The translations under genes were made by a program, and so were the position numbers. Positions 22,636-30,961 of a stretch of 57,300 nucleotides of DNA are shown here, in pieces; position 1 is the stretch's first letter; every line of letters starts with the position of its first letter. The stretch is taken from the IMG/VR virus record IMGVR_UViG_3300000115_000013, positions 3,125 to 60,424 of that record; one strand, given 5' to 3'. This DNA comes from a virus. The notes beneath the pieces are model-generated. The model was not told the origin of the DNA, ran no database searches, and saw only the letters and a program-made list of their open reading frames with translations.

Positions 22636-23988
22636 TTATTTAAATAAATCATCAAACTCATAACTGTCGAGTGTGCTTTCAAATTGTGCTTCATAATCTA
22701 CAGTGTTACGTTCACTGCTTTCACTTGTTTTAGCAGAAAGTTTTGGCATCATATTTTTGACTGCCGCAATACCTGCTGCTATTGTTGATTGATCAGTAAC
22801 ATCAGTTACCATACTACCAAACTGTTCAAGTAATCCTGATAGTTTTTCGTTTTCACAAACTGCTTCTGAAAAGTATTTCATTGTCATTGCAAGTTGTGTA
22901 TTAGCTGACGCAGATGCTGAATGTTCATTAACTAATGGATTTTCTGGATCTGATTTTGGATCAGCACCAGTGAAGTTAATAGTTTCCATTTCTGCAATTG
23001 CTTCTGCTAGTTCTTTAACTGTATTAGACGCTGCAATATTTGCTTCCTTAACGCCATTTATCTCTTTCATAATTGAATTAACATATGGTAACGCATCTTC
23101 TAAATTTTCGTCAAAATGCCGTACTGTAAATTGGTTGCGTAGTGAAGTCTTATCTCTTTCGTTAATTTTTAACTCTCTTGATTCGAATGTATCACGCATA
23201 GCAGCATATCCTTTACTGCCTTTCATTTTACTAATTGTTTCTCTAACATGTTCTATTCTTGCTGTAACTGCTTCTAGAATATCGTTTGTCTCTTCATTTA
23301 CTAATCCATTACGTTGACTATACTTTTTAAACTCTTTTAGTTTACTAAGTTCTTTACACTGTTCAATGATATGTTCTCCAAGATCGTCATGCATTTGTCC
23401 ACCTTGTTGTATATGACGCAACATTGCTCGGCCACCTGCTAGATTTTTACTTGGAAATTTATGTCTTTCACCATCTGCGTTTTCAATATAGATAGCACTA
23501 ATATTTCTACTTCTGCTACCACGTGTTTCTTCATTGACTGGTTTAGTGTGTTTAATAACCAACTTTGCTGATTCTAATTTTTGATAACTACTTTTTGTGC
23601 TACCATATGCTGTGCTAATGCCTTCTTGTACATCTTGTTTCATATCTCTCGCCTTTTGTGCTTCAAAATCTTGATCTTTAGGAGTAATAGCTTTAGAAAA
23701 ACTCTTTAGTGTATATTCTACTATACTTTTATTGGCTAAATTTTTTAACTGAGCCAATGTATCTTTTAGTTGTTCTACACTAGTGGTTTGACTAACACTA
23801 ACTCTAATTTCTCTATTAGCATTACTAGTTTCAAAATTAACCATTGCTCCCATATCTTTAACATAGAATCTACGAGCATTATTTGGATCAATAGTATTTT
23901 CACCTTCTTCAGTAAATAATTCTATATTATAACCGTTGCCTTTTAAAATTTTAAAAATACCAGTTGTTATTTTGTCATCACTAATCAT
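22636..23988 (-). CDS. Probable virion structural protein (conserved in marine T4-like phages)
   Basis: A 450-residue protein, mostly helical, Glu/Lys/Ser-rich. KTKSSYQKLES-like and NISAIYIENADGERHKFP, then LAGGRAMLRHIQQGG and LGEHIIEQCKELSKL match a protein I recall next to the terminase of marine T4-like phages. Its late promoter (CATAAATA) supports a virion or packaging role. It lies just after gp17. No enzymatic motif is visible. Confidence 0.65.
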   Translation of the reverse strand: MISDDKITTGIFKILKGNGYNIELFTEEGENTIDPNNARRFYVKDMGAMVNFETSNANREIRVSVSQTTSVEQLKDTLAQLKNLANKSIVEYTLKSFSKAITPKDQDFEAQKARDMKQDVQEGISTAYGSTKSSYQKLESAKLVIKHTKPVNEETRGSRSRNISAIYIENADGERHKFPSKNLAGGRAMLRHIQQGGQMHDDLGEHIIEQCKELSKLKEFKKYSQRNGLVNEETNDILEAVTARIEHVRETISKMKGSKGYAAMRDTFESRELKINERDKTSLRNQFTVRHFDENLEDALPYVNSIMKEINGVKEANIAASNTVKELAEAIAEMETINFTGADPKSDPENPLVNEHSASASANTQLAMTMKYFSEAVCENEKLSGLLEQFGSMVTDVTDQSTIAAGIAAVKNMMPKLSAKTSESSERNTVDYEAQFESTLDSYEFDDLFK

Positions 23989-24004
23989 ATCACGTCCTTT
24001 GTAT

Positions 24005-24012
24005 TATTTATG
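24005..24012 (-). promoter_or_regulatory. Late promoter CATAAATA
   Basis: CATAAATA on the minus strand between gp17 and the 450-residue protein, followed by AAAGGACG as ribosome-binding site. Confidence 0.6.
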
Positions 24013-25560
24013 CTAAAAGATCATAATTGGCATTGGTGCATCAGTTCCTTCTTCATCAAAACTATCTTTAAGCTCTTCATAAGTTACTTCGTCATACTGT
24101 GCAACCTGTTGAGCTATACGGACAACTAGTACACTTGCCATAACTAAATCATCTGTTTCGCTAGATTTAGCAGCAAAACTTGATCCCCTAGCAATAAACG
24201 TTTTAAGCTCTTGTAATAACGCTTCGCTGTTAACCACCATTTTTCCAGTTTCAATCCAGTTCTTTAATCTACTACATGCCTCAAGTTTACTTTTATTAGT
24301 TGTTGTAAATCCTTTTCTGTGTCCTCTATTACTGCTTTTTGGCTGACTAATTAATGTACCAGGAATGTTTTCTTCACCCATTTCCGCTATGACCACAAGG
24401 GCAGCTTCACCCAGCGTGTTATTTTCCACACTCCAATATATTTCAGTATCGGTTACTTCTTGTTCTATTTCCTTCAGTATTTGTCTGAGTATTCTTATCT
24501 GTTCCGTGATTGGCGTCTTGTTGTGCATCCATTCAGCTACTTGATTCATTCCTGGTAGTTCAAAAACTTGTATTGCCGCATTATCACCACCAGTACCTAA
24601 ACTTGGATCAAGCCCTGCAATATAAGTTTTTCCCTTTTGTAAATTTTTATACCAGCGTACTTGACCTGTACGTTTGTATACTTCTTTAGACTCTAGTGTT
24701 GGCAATATTAGTCCACTAATAAGTGTTTCGTCAGCACTAATAAATTCACATCCGTGTTCTCGTCTAAATCTTTCTTCACCAATTTTGGCTGCTTCTTCGT
24801 CAGCCCAGTCTTGGTCTCTGTCCGGATGTTCTTTCCAATTAACTAGAATATGTTTAAATCCATTAACTCCTACTTTTGTTTCATTACCATATTGATCAAT
24901 AGTTTTATTTGCTGCTTTCCAAATTTGAGCAAATTGGTCATTGTCTTGGTTGGGTGTACTTGTGATCATACATTTACCACCTGTACTAAGTGTTGGTGAT
25001 AAACTTGTCCAAAACTCTTTAGCAATGCGTGGAGGTACAAATGCAAACTCGTCTAAGTATACTAACGATAGGGATAAACCACGTCCAGTATTTTCAGTTG
25101 TAGCTTGTGCAATAATACGGCTACCATTATCAAACTCTAAACTTCCTTTGTTATATGCAGTAACACCTGCACGTATATGATTAGGTAATGTTTCATATGC
25201 AAATCGTATACGTTGCATAATCTCCTGAGCACCACTGTACTTGTGTGCCGCAATAAGAATAGTTTGATCTGGATTAAACATTGCATACCATAATAAGTAT
25301 CCTGCCGCACAAGTTGATTTACCTGTTTGTCTGGGTAACATAGCAATACTATAACGATTTTGATGATATACTTCTACTAAACGTTTTTGATAGTCAAACA
25401 ATGCAAATTTCATACGTCCTTTTGTGGGATGCTGAATATAGCAATGTTCTAACATAAAGTATTCTGGATCAACTGCACAACGAGCAAGTTCTTGGAACTG
25501 TTCGTTTGTAAATTTTTCCTTTTGATATGGTTTTTTTATTAAATTTGTATCTACTGACAT
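24013..25560 (-). CDS. 17: Terminase large subunit gp17-like
   Basis: A 515-residue packaging motor. The Walker A motif in LPRQTGKST (about residues 75-83) is of terminase type, Walker B is VYLDEFAFVPP, and the coupling motif is TSTPNQD. A RNase H-like nuclease domain follows, with GLDPSLGTGGDNAAIQV and a final DDLVMASVL carboxylate. It works with gp16 to cut and package DNA. A CATAAGTA octamer five bases before the ATG predicts leaderless mRNA. Confidence 0.95.
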   Translation of the reverse strand: MSVDTNLIKKPYQKEKFTNEQFQELARCAVDPEYFMLEHCYIQHPTKGRMKFALFDYQKRLVEVYHQNRYSIAMLPRQTGKSTCAAGYLLWYAMFNPDQTILIAAHKYSGAQEIMQRIRFAYETLPNHIRAGVTAYNKGSLEFDNGSRIIAQATTENTGRGLSLSLVYLDEFAFVPPRIAKEFWTSLSPTLSTGGKCMITSTPNQDNDQFAQIWKAANKTIDQYGNETKVGVNGFKHILVNWKEHPDRDQDWADEEAAKIGEERFRREHGCEFISADETLISGLILPTLESKEVYKRTGQVRWYKNLQKGKTYIAGLDPSLGTGGDNAAIQVFELPGMNQVAEWMHNKTPITEQIRILRQILKEIEQEVTDTEIYWSVENNTLGEAALVVIAEMGEENIPGTLISQPKSSNRGHRKGFTTTNKSKLEACSRLKNWIETGKMVVNSEALLQELKTFIARGSSFAAKSSETDDLVMASVLVVRIAQQVAQYDEVTYEELKDSFDEEGTDAPMPIMIF

Positions 25561-25565
25561 ACAAC

Positions 25566-25573
25566 TACTTATG
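25566..25573 (-). promoter_or_regulatory. Late-type promoter CATAAGTA for gp17, leaderless spacing
   Basis: CATAAGTA followed by five bases and ATG at 25560. T4 late geometry puts +1 on the A of the ATG. Confidence 0.5.
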
Positions 25574-25580
25574 ATAGGAA

Positions 25581-25610
25581 AAAGAGGCTACAATATTATG
25601 CAGCCTCTTT
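25581..25610 (-). terminator. Terminator after the 92-residue protein gene
   Basis: AAAGAGGCT and AGCCTCTTT form a perfect 9-bp stem with a 12-base loop. On the minus strand it is followed by a T run (CTCTTTTTCC). It lies between the 92-residue gene and gp17. Confidence 0.75.
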
Positions 25611-25623
25611 AATGTAAACCTAC

Positions 25624-25902
25624 TTATAAGATGCCTGATAGCGTCTTAAGAGTATTAATTGATTCGTTTGTTTCTAATGATTCTTCTGTATTTCCGCCTA
25701 AGTGTGCTACACCGTCATGATGTCCACGTTCCAATGCATCATATAGCTCGTTACATGCTTCTTGGATTTCGGTGAAGTCTGAGTCACCGCCAATGTCAAC
25801 TACTGCTTTTGCTAGTAAACCTTCGTTACGAAATACTTTCTGTAATGCATCTACTTTACTCATTGCGCCCATAAAAGTTCTATCTATTTTTTGTTCTAAC
25901 AT
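25624..25902 (-). CDS. Small acidic protein, LAG-type tail
   Basis: A 92-residue acidic, helical protein ending NTLKTLSGIL. That tail resembles the LxKLAGI ends seen in the neighbouring gene product. It lies two bases downstream of the 481-residue Cys-rich protein and before a terminator. It could be a scaffold or capsid accessory; there is no known domain. Confidence 0.6.
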   Translation of the reverse strand: MLEQKIDRTFMGAMSKVDALQKVFRNEGLLAKAVVDIGGDSDFTEIQEACNELYDALERGHHDGVAHLGGNTEESLETNESINTLKTLSGIL

Positions 25903-25904
25903 TA

Positions 25905-27350
25905 TTAAACTCCTGCTAACTTTCTTAACATATTAATGTCGTCATCCATACGCATTGTATCACGCATTGCATGTGCAGCATCGTCCGCAGACATTGTTTG
26001 TCTATCTTCTTCTTCGTCTCTAATCTGATCAATGTATCGCATTTCTTCCTCTTGTGATAATGGAACATATTGATCATTTCTATTATATGCTTCTAGGTTC
26101 CATGTTTCACCATCATCGGTTGACCAACGAATCATTAGTTGTTCGTCATCATCGTACATTTCACCCTCAGCTTCTGTTACTTTGTAGGTTTTACCGTCTA
26201 CTTTAAACTCATCTTGGTTGGCGTCTTTTGCTTTTTTAAGTTCTAGTGAGAATTTGTTACCCTCTTCAACATCGGCTTCTTCCATTTGGTCCCAGTCGTA
26301 GTCTTCATCTTCAACTTCACCATCACCGTTACAAGTTTCACATGTTTCCATACGACTATCAATCTCACCAATATCTCTGCTAAAACTTTGTGGTCTGTAT
26401 GTTTCAACTTCAACCTCGCCATCGCCATCGCAATCCGGACACTTTGTCATTGGGGTAAAATCTTCTTCTACTGCTTCTTCTACTGCTAAGTGTGCATCGA
26501 TACCTGCTGTAGATTTTAGTCCCCAATGCTTTGCTGCTTTTTGAGCCGCACCATATGATGATGAAGCATGACATTCGTGCTTGCCTTTTTTAGCGTGTAC
26601 ACAAATGTATGGACGTTCTTCTGATTCTTTAACGTCTTCATCGTCTACTTCATACTGTGCAAACATTTCTTCTAAATCATCCATGTTATGTTTGATCCAC
26701 TCTTGTTCTTCAGGATGTGCCATAGAAAAAATATGATCAATTGAATCACTTGGCGTAAATCCATGACGTACAGCGTTTTCAGCATGCTGTCTCATTTCAT
26801 CAGTCGGCCAATCTGTATTATGAAGGTTTTTAGATTCAGTTGCAACCTCATTACTGCATCCACTGTGACAGTTGCAGTCTGGGCCGCAATTGCCGCCACA
26901 TGCACAACTATCATCGCATCCGCATGCATGTGCTTCATCTATTTCAGAGTTTTTTTTAAAGTCGGTATATGCTTCAGATACACTATCTATTGTATGATCT
27001 GGATATATTGTTTCGTCTATAGAAACATGGTCTCCCATTGCACCTAAATAACGTCTTAAACTTGTATCACCAGCAGTATCATTTGGCTTTACTTCTCTTG
27101 CCTTACCATCGTAGCCCATCTCTGCACCACTATTAGCATAGCCTTCACCTTGTCCGCCTGGATCGCTAACAACTTCTTCAACTTCTGTTGTGCCTTGTAA
27201 TTTATTTAAAAGTTCTGGAGAAACTAACGCAATCATTGCTTGCATTTGTTCTCTATCACCCATTGGTTGTTCAGATACTTCTGTTGGCTCTATTGCAGGT
27301 GTATCATTTTTTTGAATTCCTGCTAATTTGTATAAATCATTTAAATCCAT
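25905..27350 (-). CDS. Cys-rich acidic protein with DnaJ-type zinc repeats
   Basis: About 481 residues from the ATG at 27350, which has AAGGTG upstream (a start at 27380 would overlap the preceding gene). It is highly acidic. Residues about 142-167 are a dense Cys cluster (CGCDDSCACGGNCGPDCNC). Further on, CPDCDGDGEVE and CETCNGDGEVE are paired CxxCxGxG DnaJ-type zinc motifs. KHWGLKSTAGIDAHLA is a motif I recall from marine phages. Both ends carry LxKLAG motifs. It lies between gp17 and gp16 in the packaging block, so a prohead core or packaging role is likely. Function is unproven. Confidence 0.65.
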   Translation of the reverse strand: MDLNDLYKLAGIQKNDTPAIEPTEVSEQPMGDREQMQAMIALVSPELLNKLQGTTEVEEVVSDPGGQGEGYANSGAEMGYDGKAREVKPNDTAGDTSLRRYLGAMGDHVSIDETIYPDHTIDSVSEAYTDFKKNSEIDEAHACGCDDSCACGGNCGPDCNCHSGCSNEVATESKNLHNTDWPTDEMRQHAENAVRHGFTPSDSIDHIFSMAHPEEQEWIKHNMDDLEEMFAQYEVDDEDVKESEERPYICVHAKKGKHECHASSSYGAAQKAAKHWGLKSTAGIDAHLAVEEAVEEDFTPMTKCPDCDGDGEVEVETYRPQSFSRDIGEIDSRMETCETCNGDGEVEDEDYDWDQMEEADVEEGNKFSLELKKAKDANQDEFKVDGKTYKVTEAEGEMYDDDEQLMIRWSTDDGETWNLEAYNRNDQYVPLSQEEEMRYIDQIRDEEEDRQTMSADDAAHAMRDTMRMDDDINMLRKLAGV

Positions 27351-27351
27351 G

Positions 27352-27858
27352 TTACACCTTATATTCTTTGTATAGCTCACTAGATCCTACTGCATCTTTA
27401 ATCATTTTTTCATTATATGCATCACCATAATGCTCACTATGGTCAACCTTTTCTGAGTCTTTATATTCTGCATCGGCAAGAACACTTGTTACATCTTCAT
27501 CTACAGCTTCTTCATCTGTTTCCCAAAGCTCTTGTGATTCATGTTTACTATTGACTATTAATTCGCCTTCTGAAAGTCCACAACATACTCTAATTTCATC
27601 TTTTAGTTGTGCAGTTGTTACTGGCAACTTGGTGGCAATATCAGTGACAAATACTTCTCTAGGACCCAAGTCTGCGTTAAATCCTCTAGGAGTTTGTTGC
27701 ATAATTGTTTTCTTAGGAGAGCTCACACTCTCAACATTATATTTTTTCATATGCATTTCTAATTTATCAATTTGTTCGTTTGACATATCTACAACACTAC
27801 GTAATCTAAACTCGTATGTTCTTTCATTTTCTGCCAAATAATGTTTTAAACTTTTCAT
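27352..27858 (-). CDS. Putative prohead or packaging-associated protein
   Basis: A 168-residue acidic protein. It begins MKSLKHYLAENER, a short N-terminal helix with FxxFLxE character like that at the start of many T4-like phage prohead-associated proteins (a possible prohead-targeting or cleaved peptide). No enzymatic motif is seen. A late promoter GATAAATA lies upstream inside gp16, and AAGGATATTCGCG precedes ATG. Confidence 0.6.
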   Translation of the reverse strand: MKSLKHYLAENERTYEFRLRSVVDMSNEQIDKLEMHMKKYNVESVSSPKKTIMQQTPRGFNADLGPREVFVTDIATKLPVTTAQLKDEIRVCCGLSEGELIVNSKHESQELWETDEEAVDEDVTSVLADAEYKDSEKVDHSEHYGDAYNEKMIKDAVGSSELYKEYKV

Positions 27859-27878
27859 CGCGAATATCCTTGTTACTA

Positions 27879-28406
27879 TTATTTATCTTTATTAGACGAT
27901 TGAGTGCCCATTTTATCAAGTACTGCATTAATTAAACTGTTTCGATCTTCAAATTCTTCAGCTTCTCCTTGCATCATACCATCGTCTTTTGCTCCCTTGG
28001 TAGCTTGTACCTGTACTGTATGATCCAGTTTAGCTTTTTGTAACTGTAACTGTACCATTTTAAGTTTTTTATCCATTTTTGCTGTTTTGGCAGTGATAGC
28101 ATTTCCCATCATTGTACTTGCCACAGCAAAAATGTTAGCAGCGTGTCTGTCTTCAACATTTTGTCCAAGATCCATTAAGTCTGCAAATGCATGCATTGCT
28201 TTATCAGCGTACTTGTCCATATCAGCATCTAAATTATCTAAATCTCTAACCATTGGTAGTGCTGAATCAATCTTATCCGCATTATCTAAAATTGTACTCA
28301 TTGTACCAATATCAAAGTCTGACTGTGGCAAACTAATCGTCGACTCTTCTTGTTCAATATCGTCTGCACTAGGCAAATTAAGTATTTCTTCTATTTTCTT
28401 TGTCAT
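27879..28406 (-). CDS. 16: Terminase small subunit gp16-like
   Basis: A 175-residue helical protein. Residues RHAANIFAVASTMMGNAITA then KTAKMDKKLKMVQLQ match the central helices of T4 gp16 (RHMEVFATLMGQMTTTNKEI). The N-terminal acidic part and a C-terminal gp17-interacting tail also fit. gp16 recognises DNA and activates gp17. It sits near gp17, though three genes separate them, whereas T4 has them adjacent. It starts one base after the preceding gene. Confidence 0.75.
   Translation of the reverse strand: MTKKIEEILNLPSADDIEQEESTISLPQSDFDIGTMSTILDNADKIDSALPMVRDLDNLDADMDKYADKAMHAFADLMDLGQNVEDRHAANIFAVASTMMGNAITAKTAKMDKKLKMVQLQLQKAKLDHTVQVQATKGAKDDGMMQGEAEEFEDRNSLINAVLDKMGTQSSNKDK
27880..27887 (-). 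promoter_or_regulatory. Late promoter GATAAATA
   Basis: GATAAATA on the minus strand, inside the 3' end of gp16 and upstream of the 168-residue protein gene. Confidence 0.5.
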
Positions 28407-28661
28407 TTAAAATCCCAACTTAAATATTATTATTAATACAATTACTGTAATTACTTTTACTAGAAACATTTTTCCGATACCTTTTCCAGTATCTTTAACT
28501 GGGTGTTTCCAAGTTTCCCAACGTCCTAATTTAGCCCATTCTTCTTTAGACGTCCATAATCCACCCACATGTTTAAGCCACTGTTTAAAGGTTTTATCCT
28601 TATGACGTTTTCGTTCATTATACCATTCTTCTAGTATGTCTATAATGTCACCAGGCTTCAA
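28407..28661 (-). CDS. Small membrane-anchored protein
   Basis: An 84-residue protein with a Trp/Lys-rich soluble part (EEWYNERKRHKDKTFKQWLK) and a C-terminal hydrophobic helix (MFLVKVITVIVLIIIF). Its start overlaps the gp4 stop by four bases. It sits between the gp4 and gp16 genes. It may be an accessory of packaging at the membrane or a lysis/holin-like peptide, but no such family was recognised. Confidence 0.55.
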   Translation of the reverse strand: MKPGDIIDILEEWYNERKRHKDKTFKQWLKHVGGLWTSKEEWAKLGRWETWKHPVKDTGKGIGKMFLVKVITVIVLIIIFKLGF

Positions 28662-29101
28662 TTTCTCTTTTTAGGGTTATTGAATAATTCATTTTCAGTT
28701 AGTACTCTAAACCCTACTCCTTGACGTTTAGCAAAAGCAGTAGCCGCTTGCCATTTAGCTTCGTTTACTATAGCTGCAATTTTCTGTGCTTGACTTTTAG
28801 CAAATTTCATTGTTTGTCCTGCAGGCTTTATTTCTATAAACTCAGCTCTCTGTTGTTTGTTTTTATCTTCATAAACAATGAAAAAATCTGGTACATATGT
28901 TGTCGATTTACCAGTTGCTGGATGCCTATATGGTATTCTATGACTTTCACTAGCCCATGCTTTAACATAAGGATGCCCGTCTAACAATCTCATGAATTTT
29001 AATTCCCAACCACTTCTATACCTAGGCGCACCTTTGCCTATGTACTTATTAGGATTCTTTACTTGGTAGTTTCCTTGTTGAAAATGTGTTTTTCTAGGCA
29101 T
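28658..29101 (-). CDS. 4: T4 gp4-like head completion protein (TnsA/endonuclease-like fold)
   Basis: A 147-residue protein. NKYIGKGAPRYRSGWELKFM, then HPYVKAWASE, a PYRHPATGK and YVPDFFIVYED, and IEIKPAGQTM match the T4 gp4 head completion family. The Glu-Asp-X-Lys arrangement (YVPDFF and EIKP) is the nuclease-like core. gp4 completes the filled head before tail joining. A late promoter AATAAATA lies 8 bases before the ATG. Confidence 0.88.
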   Translation of the reverse strand: MPRKTHFQQGNYQVKNPNKYIGKGAPRYRSGWELKFMRLLDGHPYVKAWASESHRIPYRHPATGKSTTYVPDFFIVYEDKNKQQRAEFIEIKPAGQTMKFAKSQAQKIAAIVNEAKWQAATAFAKRQGVGFRVLTENELFNNPKKRN

Positions 29102-29109
29102 TATGTAAG

Positions 29110-29117
29110 TATTTATT
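29110..29117 (-). promoter_or_regulatory. Late promoter AATAAATA for gp4
   Basis: AATAAATA on the minus strand, 8 bases from the gp4 ATG, leaving almost no mRNA leader. Confidence 0.5.
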
Positions 29118-29122
29118 ATGTA

Positions 29123-29824
29123 CTAGTTTCTAACTAGGTTTTGTTGATTATGTTTTCTATCCATAAAGACTTTGGCAGTTTCTACTGCTACGGCTGCATC
29201 TCGACAGTAAGCATCAGCACCTATTGCTTTACCGAACTCTTCATTTAAAGGAGCTCCTCCAACTAATACTGTATAGTTGTCACGTATACCTTTCTCAGTC
29301 ATTGTATCAATAACAACTTTCATATAAGGCATAGTAGTTGTAAGCAATGCACTCATTCCTAATATGTCTGGCTCATGTTCGTCTATTGCATCGAGGTATG
29401 CATCAACTGAGTTGTTGATACCTAAGTCAACAACTTCAAAGCCGGCGCCTTCCATCATCATACCTACTAGGTTTTTACCAATGTCGTGTATGTCACCTTT
29501 GACTGTGCCAATAACCATTTTGCCAACTTGTGGTGCGCCTGTTTCAGCAAGCAACGGTTTAAGTATTGCCATACCACCCTTCATTGCGTTTGCTGCTAGT
29601 AGCACTTCGGGTACAAACAATATACCATCGCGAAAGTCTACACCTACAATAGTCATACCAGCAACTAACGACTTGGTTAGTACATCATAAGGTTCCCATC
29701 CACGCTGTAATAGAATGTTAGTGCCTTCTTCAACTTCTTCTCTGAGCCCATCGTATAGATCGTCGCCCATTTGAAATACAAGTTCTTCGTCGTTTAGTTC
29801 TGCTAATACAATATCTTCTTCCAT
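29123..29824 (-). CDS. Corrinoid (B12-binding) methyltransferase-type protein
   Basis: A 233-residue protein with both domains of corrinoid proteins. The N-terminal helical cap (about 1-100) has FVPEVLLAANAMKGGM. The B12 domain has GTVKGDIHDIGKN, whose DxHxxG motif (Asp111, His113, Gly116) places the cobalt-ligating His. GMSALLTTTMPYM and VLVGGAPLNEEF follow. It resembles MtaC/MtbC/MtgC-type proteins that pass methyl groups from methylated compounds such as glycine betaine or methylamines to tetrahydrofolate. No partner methyltransferase is present here. Base composition looks less AT-rich than its neighbours, suggesting transfer from a host. Confidence 0.88.
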   Translation of the reverse strand: MEEDIVLAELNDEELVFQMGDDLYDGLREEVEEGTNILLQRGWEPYDVLTKSLVAGMTIVGVDFRDGILFVPEVLLAANAMKGGMAILKPLLAETGAPQVGKMVIGTVKGDIHDIGKNLVGMMMEGAGFEVVDLGINNSVDAYLDAIDEHEPDILGMSALLTTTMPYMKVVIDTMTEKGIRDNYTVLVGGAPLNEEFGKAIGADAYCRDAAVAVETAKVFMDRKHNQQNLVRN

Positions 29825-29865
29825 TGCATAACTTTCTTTACTTTGTTGTGGCTATGAAAACCCCA

Positions 29866-29881
29866 TTCCAATCTTTTGGAA
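29866..29881 (-). other. Small perfect inverted repeat TTCCAA-N4-TTGGAA
   Basis: A six-base perfect inverted repeat with a four-base loop, in the 85-base gap between the corrinoid and glycosyltransferase-like genes. It may be a short hairpin. Confidence 0.3.
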
Positions 29882-29909
29882 GGTCCTGTGTTTGTGTTTT
29901 TCATGTGGA

Positions 29910-30929
29910 CTAGTGAATGAGCTCATTTATTAATCCTGTAATCGCAGCCTCATGTTGACTGTGTGCAGTATTATGCATGCCGTTTATTAAGTCAGCATTA
30001 CTTTCTAGGCGTGACCAAACATCATTGCGTATCTGCACAGTATTCAACAATGTTAAACGTTTTATTTCAATAAGAACCATTACCATGCGTTTCCAAGGAT
30101 CGACTTCAAGATCATAACTGTGATCGATTACATCATCAAAAACATCAAATCCTTGTTCTCTTATACGCTTAACTAGTCCTGGGACTGCATACCATACAGG
30201 AAGTTGCCGCCAGCAAAATGCTTTATATGATTTTTCAGTTATAAATTGACTGATCCAACTACCAGGATCTATCTCGTTGCTGCTTTCGACTACCAACTTA
30301 ACTGGTGCTGTGTAAAACTTTTCATGTTTTAAACGATGCTGTTGTTTATTGTCTACAATAGGATGATCAACCATGAGAGGCCAAGGATGCGGCTGAATAA
30401 GTTGCTTTATGTCTTCTCGAACGTGGTCGTTATTGGTGCCCAAACTGATGATTATTTCGCTAGGATCAAATATACCAAGTAATCTTTTAGCAAGATGAGC
30501 TCGAGATAAACTAGGACGGCGCATTGGACAAACTAATTTGTGTGTCATTGGCATATTTTGCCAATCGACTTGTTGCAGTTGTAAGTGCTGGTACCAGGCG
30601 GGTTGCAGCTTGATAAGCCTATTAGGCAAGCACACAGCAGGATAAGGCAATTGATCAGTATCGACATAACAGGAATATACTGCACCAAAGCGAGTGACAC
30701 CATGCCCAATTAAGTATTGCCTTAAGTGTTCAACATCGTCTGCGTCATGACCTTCAATATAAGTATCAACTATCCAGGTAAAGTCTTTTACTTTATCAAC
30801 TGGGATATTTGCTTTTGCAAGATCATCAAGGACGTATTTTGCTATGACGCCATTACGCAAGTCTTGAGTGGCTATCCCTTTCCAAATATCATAAAAAACA
30901 GTCGTATTGTTGATATAACGTATACGCAT
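29910..30929 (-). CDS. Putative glycosyltransferase (TEKxxK-type, GT10-like)
   Basis: A 339-residue protein. In the C-terminal third, SWISQFITEKSYKAFCWRQ followed by LPVWYAVPGLVKRIREQGF and DVFDDVIDHSYD matches the donor-binding TEKxxKP...GFxTF...DExYD segment of phage and bacterial glycosyltransferases related to fucosyltransferases. The N-terminal part shows no clear motif. It has its own late promoter. It may decorate the virion, the DNA or the host surface. Its base composition, like that of the corrinoid gene, is somewhat richer in G+C. Confidence 0.6.
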   Translation of the reverse strand: MRIRYINNTTVFYDIWKGIATQDLRNGVIAKYVLDDLAKANIPVDKVKDFTWIVDTYIEGHDADDVEHLRQYLIGHGVTRFGAVYSCYVDTDQLPYPAVCLPNRLIKLQPAWYQHLQLQQVDWQNMPMTHKLVCPMRRPSLSRAHLAKRLLGIFDPSEIIISLGTNNDHVREDIKQLIQPHPWPLMVDHPIVDNKQQHRLKHEKFYTAPVKLVVESSNEIDPGSWISQFITEKSYKAFCWRQLPVWYAVPGLVKRIREQGFDVFDDVIDHSYDLEVDPWKRMVMVLIEIKRLTLLNTVQIRNDVWSRLESNADLINGMHNTAHSQHEAAITGLINELIH

Positions 30930-30953
30930 TAGACTTGCACATCTTCCATGTTG

Positions 30954-30961
30954 TATTTATT
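30954..30961 (-). promoter_or_regulatory. Late promoter AATAAATA
   Basis: AATAAATA on the minus strand, upstream of the glycosyltransferase-like gene. Confidence 0.55.
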
